DNA of 64,000 nt, from the NCBI RefSeq assembly GCF_018531375.1, contig NZ_JAHBOH010000001.1, forward strand, positions 930,001 to 994,000, in the 5' to 3' direction. Made by a program: the position numbers and the translations under genes. This DNA is from Cellulomonas fulva. Its GTDB lineage: Bacteria > Actinomycetota > Actinomycetes > Actinomycetales > Cellulomonadaceae. The notes under the pieces are model-generated. The model had not been told where the DNA came from. It ran no database searches and saw nothing but the letters and a program-made list of their open reading frames with translations. Shown piece after piece: positions 33,128 to 42,095 of the stretch. Within the stretch, counting starts at the first letter, position 1. Every line of letters begins with the position of its first letter.

Positions 33128-34276
33128 ATGTCGTGGTTCGACGGCCTGCTGCAGCCGATCATGATTGCGGTGGCCTGGATCATGGTCCAGTTCCACAGCC
33201 TGTTCAGCTGGTTGGGGATGGACCCGGACGGCGGGCTCGCGTGGACGCTGTCCATCGTCGGCCTCGTGATCGTCATCCGCATCGCCCTGATCCCGCTGTT
33301 CTTCAAGCAGATCAAGGCATCCCGCGGCATGCAGATGCTCGCGCCGGAGATGCAGGCCATCCAGAAGAAGTACAAGGGCAAGTCCGACCCCGCGTCCCGC
33401 GAGGCGATGAGCCGCGAGACCATGGAGCTGTACCGCAAGCACGGCACGAACCCGTTCGCGTCCTGCCTGCCGATCCTGCTCCAGTCACCGATCTTCTTCG
33501 CGCTGTTCCGGGTGCTCAACTCGCTCAAGCCGCTGTCGGAGGGCACCTACCCGCGCGGCGACCACATCGGGCCGATGACCCAGCAGCTCGCGGAGTCCGC
33601 CGAGGGCGCCACCGTGCTCGGGGCTCCGCTGTCCGGCACGTTCATGCAGGCCAACGGCGACATCCACATCCAGATCGTCACCATCCTGCTCATCGTCGCG
33701 ATGTCGGCGACGACGTTCCTCACGCAGCGCCAGCTGACCATGAAGAACATGCCGCCGGCCGCGAAGCAGGGCCCGATGGCGCAGCAGCAGAAGGTGCTGC
33801 TCTACGTCCTCCCGCTGATCTTCGCCTTCTCCGGCGTCAACTTCCCGATCGGTGTCCTGATCTACTGGACCACCACGAACCTGTGGTCGATGGGCCAGCA
33901 GTTCTACACGATCCGCCGCATGCCGGCGCCCGGCTCGGACGCCGAGAAGGCGATGCTCGAGCGCCGCGCGCGGAAGGGCAAGGGCGGCACGACCGTGATC
34001 GAGGCCGAGGCCGTGGTGGTCGAGGAGCGTCCCCGCGGGCAGCGCGAGCAGCCCAAGCGCAAGGACCGCGCCAAGACGCAGCGGCCCGCCGGCACCGCCT
34101 CTGGCGCGTCGTCGAGCGCGTCGAGCGACGCCTCGCTCCCCGTGAGCGACGCTCCGGTCAGTGATGCACCGGTCAGCGACGCACCGATCACGGACGCGCC
34201 CTCGTCGGGTGCCCCCGCGAAGAAGCCCACGGGTGCTTCCAGCAAGAAGAAGAAGCCCCGCCCCTCGCAGAACTGA
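33128..34276 (+). CDS. yidC: Membrane protein insertase YidC/Oxa1
   Basis: 382 residues. The Oxa1 core (about 30-265) has the five-helix pattern: LSIVGLVIVIRIALIPLFF, with the groove Arg, then HGTNPFASCLPILLQSPIFFALF and IGVLIYWTTTNLWSMGQQ. A cytosolic C-terminal tail of about 110 residues is Lys/Arg-rich at first and then carries four 15-bp tandem repeats (VSDAP, VSDAP, VSDAP, ITDAP) before a Lys-rich end, which could contact ribosomes. Confidence 0.96.
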   Translation: MSWFDGLLQPIMIAVAWIMVQFHSLFSWLGMDPDGGLAWTLSIVGLVIVIRIALIPLFFKQIKASRGMQMLAPEMQAIQKKYKGKSDPASREAMSRETMELYRKHGTNPFASCLPILLQSPIFFALFRVLNSLKPLSEGTYPRGDHIGPMTQQLAESAEGATVLGAPLSGTFMQANGDIHIQIVTILLIVAMSATTFLTQRQLTMKNMPPAAKQGPMAQQQKVLLYVLPLIFAFSGVNFPIGVLIYWTTTNLWSMGQQFYTIRRMPAPGSDAEKAMLERRARKGKGGTTVIEAEAVVVEERPRGQREQPKRKDRAKTQRPAGTASGASSSASSDASLPVSDAPVSDAPVSDAPITDAPSSGAPAKKPTGASSKKKKPRPSQN

Positions 34277-34317
34277 GCCGCGCCACAGCGGCACTGATCA
34301 CTCGATCGGAGACATGC

Positions 34318-34824
34318 ATGACCACGCAGCCTGAAGCGGACGAGAAGACCCCTGGCTCGCGCCTCGAGGAGGAGGGCGAGATCGCGGCCGACTACCTCGA
34401 GGAGCTCCTCGACATCGCGGACCTCGACGGCGACATCGACATCGACGTCGACCACGGCCGCGCAGCGGTGGAGATCGTGTCCGAGGACGCGTCCGACCGT
34501 TCGCTCCGCCGCCTGGCGGGTCGTGACGGCGAGGTGCTCGACGCCCTTCAGGAGCTGACGCGGCTGGCCGTCCAGGCGAAGACCGGTGAGCGCAGCCGCC
34601 TCATGCTCGACGTCGCCGGCTACCGCGCGGGTCGTCGCGCGGCGCTGACCGAGGTCGCCAAGGAGGCCGTCGCGCGGGTTCGCGAGACCGGCGAGGCGGT
34701 CGCGCTCGAGCCGATGAACCCGTTCGAGCGCAAGGTTGTGCATGATGCGGTCGCCGAGGCGGGCCTGGCGAGCGACTCCGACGGCGTCGAGCCGAACCGT
34801 CACGTGGTGGTTCGTCCCGCCTGA
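34318..34824 (+). CDS. jag: Jag/KhpB RNA-binding protein (KH-R3H)
   Basis: 168 residues. An acidic N-terminus (about 1-45) leads to a KH domain (about 50-105; LAGRDGEVLDALQELTRLAVQ) and an R3H domain (about 110-168; MNPFERKVVHDAVAE...GVEPNRHVVV). Members bind RNA and, in other bacteria, affect cell division and elongation. It is the last gene of the rpmH block; a hairpin follows. Confidence 0.94.
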   Translation: MTTQPEADEKTPGSRLEEEGEIAADYLEELLDIADLDGDIDIDVDHGRAAVEIVSEDASDRSLRRLAGRDGEVLDALQELTRLAVQAKTGERSRLMLDVAGYRAGRRAALTEVAKEAVARVRETGEAVALEPMNPFERKVVHDAVAEAGLASDSDGVEPNRHVVVRPA

Positions 34825-34839
34825 CGGTCGCTGACCGAC

Positions 34840-34878
34840 GAGGGCCGCGGCCCGGGCTGATGCCCGGCCGCGGCCCTC
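34840..34878 (+). terminator. Terminator after jag
   Basis: An 11-bp outer stem (GAGGGCCGCGG) and a 6-bp inner stem (CCGGGC/GCCCGG) with a TGAT loop and one bulged C lie 16 bp after the stop, followed by TGTCGTT. Confidence 0.75.
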
Positions 34879-35098
34879 TGTCGTTGGATGACGCGAGGGG
34901 TGACGATGGCGCGACTCGCGAAGAAGACCTTCTCTCATGGCGCTCTCCGAGCGGTTCGCCCGTTGCCGCCGCGAGGGTCGCGGGTCGCGACTTCAGGGGC
35001 TCGTCGTCGAGCGAGACGCTCTCACTGCGGTCGGCGCCAGGTCCGGCAGTGGCTTCGAGGCTTGAGCGCGTCGCGGGCGCGGCGCCGGGCGGCTCACG

Positions 35099-35114
35099 TG
35101 TTTCACGTGAAACG
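35099..35114. other. parS: parS site 1
   Basis: TGTTTCACGTGAAACG matches the known 16-bp parS except for the last base. Confidence 0.92.
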
Positions 35115-35194
35115 ACTTGCGTGCTGCTGGCTCTGGGCGCGACCCGGACGGCGCGCGACCGACGCGGCCGGACGGTCGGTGGTCCCCTGCGCGC

Positions 35195-35383
35195 GGGTAC
35201 CAGTGCGCGCGCTTCGGGTCCGGTTCGGCTGAGGCCGCCCGGGTGCACAGGGCCGGGTGGGGTTCCGGTGCGCGCGTGGCTTCGTTCGGCTGAGGCCGCC
35301 CGGGTGCACAGGGCCGGGTTGGGTACCAGTGCGCGCGTGGGCTTCGTTCGGCTGGGCCGCGCGGGTGCGAAGGCCGGACTGGG
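35195..35383 (+). repeat. Triple tandem repeat, 61-65-bp period
   Basis: Three units start at 35195, 35260 and 35321. All share a GGTTCGGCTGAGGCCGCCC-like core and the first two a GGGTGCACAGGGCCGGGT segment; the third is more degenerate. Confidence 0.75.
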
Positions 35384-35994
35384 GACAAGTGCGACTCCAC
35401 GCCGCGCTCGGATAGAACGTGCCGGGGCCCGCCTGGGTAAGGCCGGGTATGGGCGCGCGCGCTCCTCGGGAGCGACGAGCGCGCGTGCTGCGGGGTGGGG
35501 AAGTCGACCGGCGACGAGAACGCCGAGGTTCCGCCGGCCTGAATAGGGATGCGGCGCTGTTGGACCGGACCTTCTCCGGACGCTCGAACTCCGGCCGCAG
35601 GCGAGCACTGGTGCCGAAGTGCTCCTCGGCGAGGGGTGGAGGTGCGGCAGGTGAAGAGCGTCCGCGTGTCGTCCACTACCTAGCGCCCGGCCCGTCTTCG
35701 CGGACCGTTGGCGCCACGTGGTCGACGATCCAGGCAGTGGCGTCGATGGGGAAGCGCGTGGTTCCGGCGGATTGGTTGTGAGGCGCACATCCGTCGGGGG
35801 AGCGGAGTGCCGTGGGACACGGCGTCGGGCCGCCCGTGGATGGCGACGCACTTCGAGGGCTCCTCTGACTGGCTCGTGAGAGCTCCGCTCGCCGGCTCGG
35901 CTGGTGGACGGCCCGCGCCCGCCGTCGGCGCGGGGAGCCAGGCTGGGCGGGTCGCTGCTCGGCCACGACGACGCGCGGTCTCGTACCGGACGGC

Positions 35995-36010
35995 TGTTTC
36001 ACGTGAAACG
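35995..36010. other. parS: parS site 2
   Basis: TGTTTCACGTGAAACG, identical to site 1. Confidence 0.92.
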
Positions 36011-36184
36011 CGAGCCGGCGCCACGAGCGCATGCTCGCTAGCTGCTCGACGGGCACGCCTATCAGCGCCAGCGCGCCTCGCCTGGTGAAGGGCACGCGCG
36101 CGGTGTACGTCGGCTCGTTGGTGCGTACACGCCTACAACTGTGGGGAGCATGTGCGCCCGGCCCCAGCCCCCTCGCCGGTGTCG

Positions 36185-36401
36185 CCCGACGGCGGTCCAC
36201 GAAGAGCGACGCCCCCGCCGCCCGACGGCAGTTCACGTCAGACGGCGCCGGTGCTCGCCCGACGGCGTTTCACGCGAAGCGGCGCCGGTGCCGCTCGACG
36301 ACGTCTCACGCGTAGCGGCTCCCGTGCCGCTCGACGGCGTTTCACGCGAAGCGGTGCTGGTGCCGCTCGACGGCGTTTCACGTGAAACGGGCGCGCCGCC
36401 C
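36185..36401 (+). repeat. 36-bp tandem array carrying decayed parS copies
   Basis: Six units begin at 36185, 36221, 36258, 36294, 36330 and 36366, each with C(C/T)CGACG. The parS position reads, from left to right, GGTCCACGAAGAGC, AGTTCACGTCAGAC, GTTTCACGCGAAGC, GTCTCACGCGTAGC, GTTTCACGCGAAGC and finally the intact GTTTCACGTGAAAC. Confidence 0.85.
36374..36389. other. parS: parS site 3 (intact unit of the 36-bp array)
   Basis: CGTTTCACGTGAAACG is a perfect 16-bp palindrome containing the 14-bp actinobacterial core. Confidence 0.9.
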
Positions 36402-36699
36402 TCTCGTCAGGCTCGTGGGGGAGTGGCAGCCCTCTGAGAGCGCCTCCTGCAGTGCCGGGACGCGCCGCAGCCGTCGCGCGGGGCCGCGCGTGGGTGTCGG
36501 ACGGCGTGCGACGAGGCCGAGTCCGACCCGGCCCTGACGAAGCGGCCCGAGATCGCGTCGAGCTCGCCTTCCCCGAACGTGCGGACCCCGGACGAGTGGT
36601 CGTCGCGTCGTGCAGGCGCCTGAGGCTCGCGCTGTCGCCTGAGGCCACGGCGACGCGTTCGAGCGCTCGCCGCAGGCGTGCAGAAGCGCGCCGACCTTC

Positions 36700-36715
36700 G
36701 GTTCCACGTGAAACA
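36700..36715. other. parS: parS site 4
   Basis: GGTTCCACGTGAAACA carries one change in the 14-bp core (GTTCCACG), the same variant that recurs in parA. Confidence 0.8.
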
Positions 36716-37028
36716 AGGTGAGGTGGCTGGCCAAGGCCCGCGCGCTGTGACCCGTCGGCGCGGCGCGTGCGACACGAGCCACCCGGACGGGTGGCCCCAC
36801 GCCTGCTCCCGGGCCGTCGCGGCGCGAGCGCGGTACCTGCGGGCGCTCCATCGTCGACCGGTGTCGCGGGCGGCGCTGGCTGGGTGTAGGTCGGTCCACC
36901 GAGGGGCCAGACCTCTCACACATGTCGTGGCCAGCCGGTACGGTGAACCAGCCCCGGTGGACGCGTTGCGCGGTGCTGTGTCGTGCGCACGGCTGGGGGG
37001 ACTGGCCGGTGCATCGAGAGGGGTTGAC

Positions 37029-37694
37029 GTGGCGGAGCGGCACGACGAGGAGCGCGTGGAGCGCGACCCGTTGTCCGAGGATCCACGCCTGCCGGAGTAC
37101 TTCGGCCCGGCCTGGCCGACCGTCGAGGCGTTCCATCGTCTCTTGACCGAGCAGGGTGTGCTGCGCGGGCTGATCGGGCCGCGCGAGGTCTCGCGCCTCT
37201 GGGAGCGGCACCTGCTGAACTCGGCGGCTGTCGTGCCGTACCTCCCGGAGAACGGAACGGTCGTCGACCTCGGTAGCGGGGCGGGCCTGCCCGGCGTGGT
37301 GGTCGCGGCGATGCTTCCCCGGGCTCACGTCATCCTGCTCGAGCCGATGGAGCGGCGGACCGACTGGCTCACCGAGGTGGTGGAGCGGCTCGAGCTCGCG
37401 CACGTCACGGTCCGGCGCGGCCGCGCGCAGGAGGCGCTGGAACTCCAGGCCGACGTGGTGACGACACGCGCGGTCGCATCGCTCGAGAAGCTCTATGCGT
37501 GGGCGGTGCCGTTGATCCGGCCCGGAGGTCGATTGGTCGCTCTCAAGGGCGGCCGTGCCGAGGAGGAGATCGCGGCCGGCCGACGTGCCGCGCAGCGAGC
37601 GAAGCTGATCGCGGTCGACCTGCACGAGGTGGCCACTCTCGACGGGGTGGAGAGCACGCGGGTCGTCGTGGCGCAAACCAGGGGAGCGGCATGA
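37029..37694 (+). CDS. rsmG: 16S rRNA (guanine-N7) methyltransferase RsmG
   Basis: 221 residues. It methylates G527 (E. coli numbering) of 16S rRNA using SAM. The SAM pocket is VVDLGSGAGLPGVVVA; other family segments are RLWERHLLNSAAV, VILLEPMERRTDWL, VTTRAVASLEKLYAW and LVALKGG. GTG is chosen after GAGAGGGG and gives the usual length; the frame is open further up but only through parS-rich noncoding DNA. The stop overlaps the parA start (ATGA). Confidence 0.93.
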   Translation: MAERHDEERVERDPLSEDPRLPEYFGPAWPTVEAFHRLLTEQGVLRGLIGPREVSRLWERHLLNSAAVVPYLPENGTVVDLGSGAGLPGVVVAAMLPRAHVILLEPMERRTDWLTEVVERLELAHVTVRRGRAQEALELQADVVTTRAVASLEKLYAWAVPLIRPGGRLVALKGGRAEEEIAAGRRAAQRAKLIAVDLHEVATLDGVESTRVVVAQTRGAA

Positions 37695-39814
37695 TCTTCG
37701 GCAGGCGGAAGCAGCGGGAGAGCGCGGATGCGCCCGCCACGCGCGAGTCCGTCGCCCCGGCCGCGGCGCAGCTCGACGGCATGAGCCGGCGCGGAGGCGG
37801 CGACAGCGCGCGGGGATCGGCCGACGCGACCCAGGCTGACGCTGCGGCCGGCCCGCGCGGCGCCGCGGCTGTCGAAGGATCTCTCGCACCAGATGGGACG
37901 CGTGCCGAGCATGTGGGCTCCGCTCGTGCGTCGGTTCCCGCAGCGCAGGACGGAGCCGGCACGGCAAGGCCGGACGCATCACGTGAGCCGGGGGAGGGGA
38001 GGGGTCACGCCGAGGCGGCCAGCCGCCCCGCGGGGGCCACCTCCAGTGCTGCTGCCTCGCGCGGCCCCGAGGTCGAGGTCGAGACCGCCTCGTCGACGCC
38101 GGAGCGTGCCGCGACGTGGGCGGCGACCTGGGGGGTGGAGCGGCAGCCGCGCGAGAGCGCCCCTGGCGTCGATGTTCCACGTGAAACGTCGCCGTCGGAG
38201 ATGGCCGGTTCCGCCGGGCTCCCTCTCGCGGACCCGGCAGTTCTGCGTGGGACGTCGTCGGGTGCCCCAGTGGCCGTTCCACGTGAAACGTCCCCAGCGG
38301 ATGCGGGCCTGGCCGTTCCACGTGAAACGTCGGCAACGGACGCGCACCTGGCCGCACCAGGTCAAACGTCATCGGCGGATGCGGGCCCGGCCGTTCCACG
38401 CGAATCGTCGCCGGCGGATGCGGGCCTGGCCGTTCCACCAGCATCGTCGCCGGCGGGCGCGACGAACGCGGTCGCGCTCGTCGAGCCTGCCCTGGAAGTG
38501 GCTACCTCGGGTGCCCGCCCGGCAAGCGAGGCAGTTCTCGAGCGTCATCATGAGGGGATGCAGCCCGGAACGCTGCCGCCCGCAGGCGACGGCGCGAGTG
38601 TGGGTGCCGGTCCACGCGGAACTGAGACGGGCACGGGCGCCGGGTCGCAGGGAGGCGTGCCGCAGCAGGCCGGCCAGGTGGGCGAGACGCAGGCGAGCGA
38701 GGGTACGCGCGATGTTCCACGTGAAACAGCGTCGACCGTGGCCTGGGCACCCGTCGATCCGGAGGACAATGGTCCGGGCGCACCAAGCGTCCGCATCACC
38801 GATGACGAACGCGACGGAGAGATGGTCGACGAACACGATCCGGAGGAGCGCCGCCGCGCCGCCCTCGTGGAGAGCCTGCCGACGGCGACCGACGACACGC
38901 CCCTGATGGCCGAGCTCCAGCTCGACGCGCGTCGGCGCATCGAGCTGCGCGGACGTCGGTTCCCGGCGCCGCCGGAGACGCGCGTGATCACCGTCGCGAA
39001 CCAGAAGGGCGGCGTCGGCAAGACGACCACGACGGTCAACCTGGCGGCGGCCCTGGCCCAGGCCGGGCTCAACGTCCTGGTGCTGGACAACGACCCGCAG
39101 GGCAACGCGTCCACCGCACTGGGAGTCGAGCACCGCGCGGGCACCCCGTCCATCTACGAGGTGCTGATCGAGGGCTCACCGATGGCCGAGGCCGTCCAGC
39201 AGAGCGCCGACATCCCGACGCTGTGGTGCCTGCCCGCCACGATCGACCTCTCCGGCGCCGAGATCGAGCTCGTCTCGATGGTGGCGCGCGAGACCCGGCT
39301 GCGCACCTCGCTCGACACCTACCTCCAGTGGCGTCTCGACAACGGCATGGAACGCATCGACTACGTCTTCGTCGACTGCCCGCCGAGCCTGGGTCTGCTG
39401 ACCGTGAACGCCTTCGTGGTGGCACGCGAGGTGCTGATCCCGATCCAGTGCGAGTACTACGCGCTGGAGGGTCTGAGCCAGCTGCTCAAGACCATCCAGC
39501 TCATCCAGGCGCACCTGAACCGCGATCTGCACGTCTCGACCATCCTGCTGACGATGTACGACGCGCGGACCAACCTCGCGCAGCAGGTGGCGTCGGAGGT
39601 CCGCGAGCACTTCCCTGACCGCACGCTCCGGACGACCGTGCCACGCTCCGTGCGCATCTCCGAGGCGCCGAGCTACGGCCAGACCGTCATGACGTACGAC
39701 GCGAGCTCCTCGGGGGCGCTCGCCTACCTCGAGGCGGCGCGCGAGCTCGCCGAGCGCGGCGCCGCCGCCCTGACCAGCACGGACGCGCCCGCGGGCGCAC
39801 AGGAGGAACGATGA
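37691..39814 (+). CDS. parA: Chromosome partitioning ATPase ParA with a long parS-containing N-terminal extension
   Basis: 707 residues, more than twice the usual ParA size. The ATPase core (about 430-707) is normal: deviant Walker [18 protein letters not shown] (Lys439), [30 protein letters not shown] and the DNA-binding end [20 protein letters not shown]. Residues 1-430 are Ala/Pro/Ser/Glu-rich and disordered, with five 13-residue repeats ([13 protein letters not shown] type) at about 195-259 and VPRET also at 162 and 342. Each VPRET is encoded by a parS-like GTTCCACGTGAAACG. The ATG overlaps the rsmG stop and follows GGGGAG; upstream frame openness is ignored. ParA-ATP binds DNA nonspecifically and is released by ParB. 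Confidence 0.93.
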   Translation: MIFGRRKQRESADAPATRESVAPAAAQLDGMSRRGGGDSARGSADATQADAAAGPRGAAAVEGSLAPDGTRAEHVGSARASVPAAQDGAGTARPDASREPGEGRGHAEAASRPAGATSSAAASRGPEVEVETASSTPERAATWAATWGVERQPRESAPGVDVPRETSPSEMAGSAGLPLADPAVLRGTSSGAPVAVPRETSPADAGLAVPRETSATDAHLAAPGQTSSADAGPAVPRESSPADAGLAVPPASSPAGATNAVALVEPALEVATSGARPASEAVLERHHEGMQPGTLPPAGDGASVGAGPRGTETGTGAGSQGGVPQQAGQVGETQASEGTRDVPRETASTVAWAPVDPEDNGPGAPSVRITDDERDGEMVDEHDPEERRRAALVESLPTATDDTPLMAELQLDARRRIELRGRRFPAPPETRVITVANQKGGVGKTTTTVNLAAALAQAGLNVLVLDNDPQGNASTALGVEHRAGTPSIYEVLIEGSPMAEAVQQSADIPTLWCLPATIDLSGAEIELVSMVARETRLRTSLDTYLQWRLDNGMERIDYVFVDCPPSLGLLTVNAFVVAREVLIPIQCEYYALEGLSQLLKTIQLIQAHLNRDLHVSTILLTMYDARTNLAQQVASEVREHFPDRTLRTTVPRSVRISEAPSYGQTVMTYDASSSGALAYLEAARELAERGAAALTSTDAPAGAQEER
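38173..38188. other. parS: parS-like site 5, inside parA (codes VPRET, residue 162)
   Basis: TGTTCCACGTGAAACG, one change in the core. In frame it reads GTT CCA CGT GAA ACG. Confidence 0.8.
38275..38290. other. parS: parS-like site 6, inside parA (VPRET, residue 196)
   Basis: CGTTCCACGTGAAACG. It is in the same frame as site 5. Confidence 0.8.
38314..38329. other. parS: parS-like site 7, inside parA (VPRET, residue 209)
   Basis: CGTTCCACGTGAAACG, exactly 39 bp after site 6. Confidence 0.8.
38713..38728. other. parS: parS-like site 8, inside parA (VPRET, residue 342)
   Basis: TGTTCCACGTGAAACA differs from the canonical 16-mer by one base. Confidence 0.82.
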
Positions 39815-40983
39815 GCGAGAAGCGTCGCGGGCTGGGCAGGGGACTGGGTGCCCTGATCCCCACCGGGCTGGACGGACAGCGGCCCAGCGGGGACCGCCCC
39901 GTCGACGTCTTCTTCCCGGACCGGCAGCAGGAGGCGCGGGACGACGCCGAGCGGCCGACGGCGGCAGCGGAAGGCGTGCTCGACACCAAGAGCTCGACGC
40001 CACCCGAGGCCGACGGGGCGACGACCGGCGCGGAGCCGGCTGCCGCGAACGTGAGCAGCGCAGCCGAGGGCGGCGTCGACGGCGGGATCGACGCAGACAC
40101 CGTCGACGCGAGCCAGCCGGGTGCGACCCCGACCCGCGTCGACGACGTCGACGGCCTGGTGCCCGTACCGGGGGCCCGGTTCGCCGAGCTGCCCGTCGGC
40201 TCGATCCGACCCAACCCGCGGCAGCCCCGAACGGTCTTCGACGAGGACGCGCTCGGCGAGCTGGTCGGGTCGATCCAGGAGATCGGCGTGCTGCAGCCGG
40301 TCGTGGTGCGGCAGGTCGACGACGGCTACGAGCTCATCATGGGCGAGCGACGGTGGCGCGCGACGCAGGAGGCGGGCCTCGACACGATCCCCGCGATCAT
40401 CCGCGAGACCGAGGACAGCGACCTGCTCCGGGACGCGCTGCTGGAGAACCTCCACCGGTCCCAGCTCAACCCGCTCGAGGAGGCGGCCGCGTACCAGCAG
40501 CTGCTGGACGACTTCGGGTGCACGCACGAGGAGCTCGCCTCCCGGATCCACCGCTCCCGTCCGCAGATCTCCAACACGCTGCGCCTGCTCCGGCTCCCCC
40601 CGCTGGTCCAGCGCAGGGTGGCCGCGGGTGTCCTGTCGGCCGGGCACGCACGCGCGCTGCTCGGGCTCGCGGACGGTGCGGCGATCGAGCGGCTGGCGCA
40701 GCGGATCGTCGCCGAGGGCCTGTCCGTCCGCGCGGTCGAGGAGATCGTCTCGCTCGGTGGCGACGACACGCAGCCCGCGAAGCGCACGGCGCCGCGCGCG
40801 GGTCAGCGCAACGAGGCGCTCGACGAGCTCGCGACCCGGCTGTCCGACCGGTTGGACACCCGCGTCAAGGTGGTGCTGGGCAAGCAGCGTGGCCGGCTGA
40901 CGGTCGAGTTCGCGTCGGTCCAGGACCTCAACCGCATCCTGGAGACGCTCGCGCCGGAAGACCCGGGTCTGCTGCGCGGCTGA
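39811..40983 (+). CDS. parB: Chromosome partitioning protein ParB
   Basis: 390 residues. The N-terminal ParA-activating motif [13 protein letters not shown] is followed by an acidic, Ala-rich linker (to about 120). The CTPase/ParB domain has [24 protein letters not shown] and the GERRWRA nucleotide motif. The helix-turn-helix ([22 protein letters not shown]) reads parS. The C-terminal dimerisation domain ends [19 protein letters not shown]. The ATG overlaps the parA stop. It binds the eight parS-type sites upstream and slides as a CTP clamp. Confidence 0.97.
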   Translation: MSEKRRGLGRGLGALIPTGLDGQRPSGDRPVDVFFPDRQQEARDDAERPTAAAEGVLDTKSSTPPEADGATTGAEPAAANVSSAAEGGVDGGIDADTVDASQPGATPTRVDDVDGLVPVPGARFAELPVGSIRPNPRQPRTVFDEDALGELVGSIQEIGVLQPVVVRQVDDGYELIMGERRWRATQEAGLDTIPAIIRETEDSDLLRDALLENLHRSQLNPLEEAAAYQQLLDDFGCTHEELASRIHRSRPQISNTLRLLRLPPLVQRRVAAGVLSAGHARALLGLADGAAIERLAQRIVAEGLSVRAVEEIVSLGGDDTQPAKRTAPRAGQRNEALDELATRLSDRLDTRVKVVLGKQRGRLTVEFASVQDLNRILETLAPEDPGLLRG

Positions 40984-41054
40984 CGGCGCGGTGGGCTCCA
41001 GCGGCGGCGCGCGGTGACGAGGAACGCCGTCCGGCGCCGAAAAATCGGGTCAGA

Positions 41055-42065
41055 TCACCCGCGGACGGGCTCGAGACCCGTCGGACGCGCGGCGAGAGAA
41101 GCGCGCACCAGGGATCGATACAAGTCACCCAGGTTGTACCCGGCGGCCTCTGCGGACTGTGGGAAGAGCGAGGTCTCGGTCATGCCGGGGGCGACATTGA
41201 CCTCGAGGAAGTGCACGACCCCGGCGTCGTCGACGATCAGGTCCGCGCGCGACAGCCGGGCGAGGCCGAGGGCACGGTGCGCGGCGACGGCGACGCGGCC
41301 GACCTCGTCGAGCACGGCCGGATCGAGCCGAGCCGGGGTGAAGTACTCGACGCGGCCCGGGTTGTACCGGGCGTCGTAGTCGTATGGTCCTTCGGCGACG
41401 ATCTCGACCGGAGGGAGGGCGACCGGACCCTCGCCGAGGTCGACGACCGACGCGGCGACCTCGACGCCGGCGACCGCTCGCTCGACCAGCGCGGTGTCGC
41501 TGTAGGAGAAGCACTCGACCATCGCCCGCGGCAGCTCCTCGGGCGTGGTCACGAGCGAGACTCCGAGTGCCGAGCCGCCCTTGGACGGCTTCACCACGAC
41601 GGGCAGACCGAGCCGCTCGGCGATCGTGTCGAGGACCCGACCGGCGCCCAGCTCGCGGAAGAGCGACTGCGGGAGCGTCACGAACTCCGGCGTGACCAGC
41701 CCGGCGCGGGCGGCGACGGTCTTGCCGATCGGCTTGCTCCACGCCACGCGGCTCGACCGCGGCCCGGTGCCGAGCAGCCGGAGTCCCAGGAGCTGGACGA
41801 CGTCCCGGACCGACCCGTCCTCTCCGCTCGCGCCGTGCAGGAGGGGCCACACCAGGTCGGGGCGCAGCGCCTCGAGGGCCGGGACCAGGTCGGCGTCGAC
41901 GTCGTGCACCGTGACGTCCACGCCCGCCGAGCGGAGCGCCTCGGCGACGCGGCGCCCGGAGCGGAGCGAGACCTCGCGCTCGTGCGACAGGCCGCCGGCC
42001 AGCACGACGACACGAGGGTCGGTCACGGCGCTGCCGTCGATGATCAGGTCAGGGTCGAGGGGCAC
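41055..42065 (-). CDS. D-alanine--D-alanine ligase family ATP-grasp enzyme
   Basis: 336 residues. The start VVVLAGGLSHEREVSLRSG matches the Ddl N-domain. ATP-grasp motifs follow: LPVVVKPSKGGSALGVSLV, ALVERAVAGVEVAASVV and the metal end LEVNVAPGMTETSLFPQSAEAAG. Ddl makes the D-Ala-D-Ala of peptidoglycan. The sequence is divergent and a second housekeeping ddl is likely elsewhere, so the exact substrate is open. GTG is taken as start. It converges on parB across a 71-bp gap in which no clear terminator is seen. Confidence 0.82.
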   Translation of the reverse strand: MPLDPDLIIDGSAVTDPRVVVLAGGLSHEREVSLRSGRRVAEALRSAGVDVTVHDVDADLVPALEALRPDLVWPLLHGASGEDGSVRDVVQLLGLRLLGTGPRSSRVAWSKPIGKTVAARAGLVTPEFVTLPQSLFRELGAGRVLDTIAERLGLPVVVKPSKGGSALGVSLVTTPEELPRAMVECFSYSDTALVERAVAGVEVAASVVDLGEGPVALPPVEIVAEGPYDYDARYNPGRVEYFTPARLDPAVLDEVGRVAVAAHRALGLARLSRADLIVDDAGVVHFLEVNVAPGMTETSLFPQSAEAAGYNLGDLYRSLVRASLAARPTGLEPVRG

Positions 42066-42095
42066 GGCGGTTGGGCTCCAGGTCCGAGGGCGGGG

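Larger units (their letters stand above)
34879..37028. other. 2.15-kb gene-free region with parS sites and tandem repeats
   Basis: Several long frames are open because stops are rare in this composition, but none shows a recognisable domain, a good start or typical coding structure. The region is dominated by parS sites, a 61-65-bp triple repeat and a 36-bp array, and is best read as the centromere-like landing zone of the ParABS system. The rsmG promoter must lie at its right end. Confidence 0.7.
38273..38467 (+). repeat. Five 39-bp in-frame tandem repeats in parA
   Basis: Units start at 38273, 38312, 38351, 38390 and 38429 and code 13-residue repeats. The first two hold parS-like cores; the third to fifth are degraded (APGQT, VPRES, VPPAS). 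Confidence 0.9.

Noticed and set aside
34860..35546. A 228-residue plus-strand frame in the gene-free block
   Set aside because: Starts inside the jag terminator, contains parS and the tandem repeats, and shows no domain or ribosome-binding site.
36185..36401. CRISPR array
   Set aside because: The 36-bp units are contiguous with no unique spacers and no cas genes are near; the shared core is parS.
37499..37690. An earlier in-frame start for parA
   Set aside because: This part overlaps rsmG in another frame; the ATG at 37691 overlaps the rsmG stop and has a good ribosome-binding site.
36378..38444. A 688-residue open frame on the minus strand rich in FHVER/HPP motifs
   Set aside because: It is the antisense reading of parA and the parS sites (the palindrome reads FHVE on this strand). 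It has no domain and no start context.
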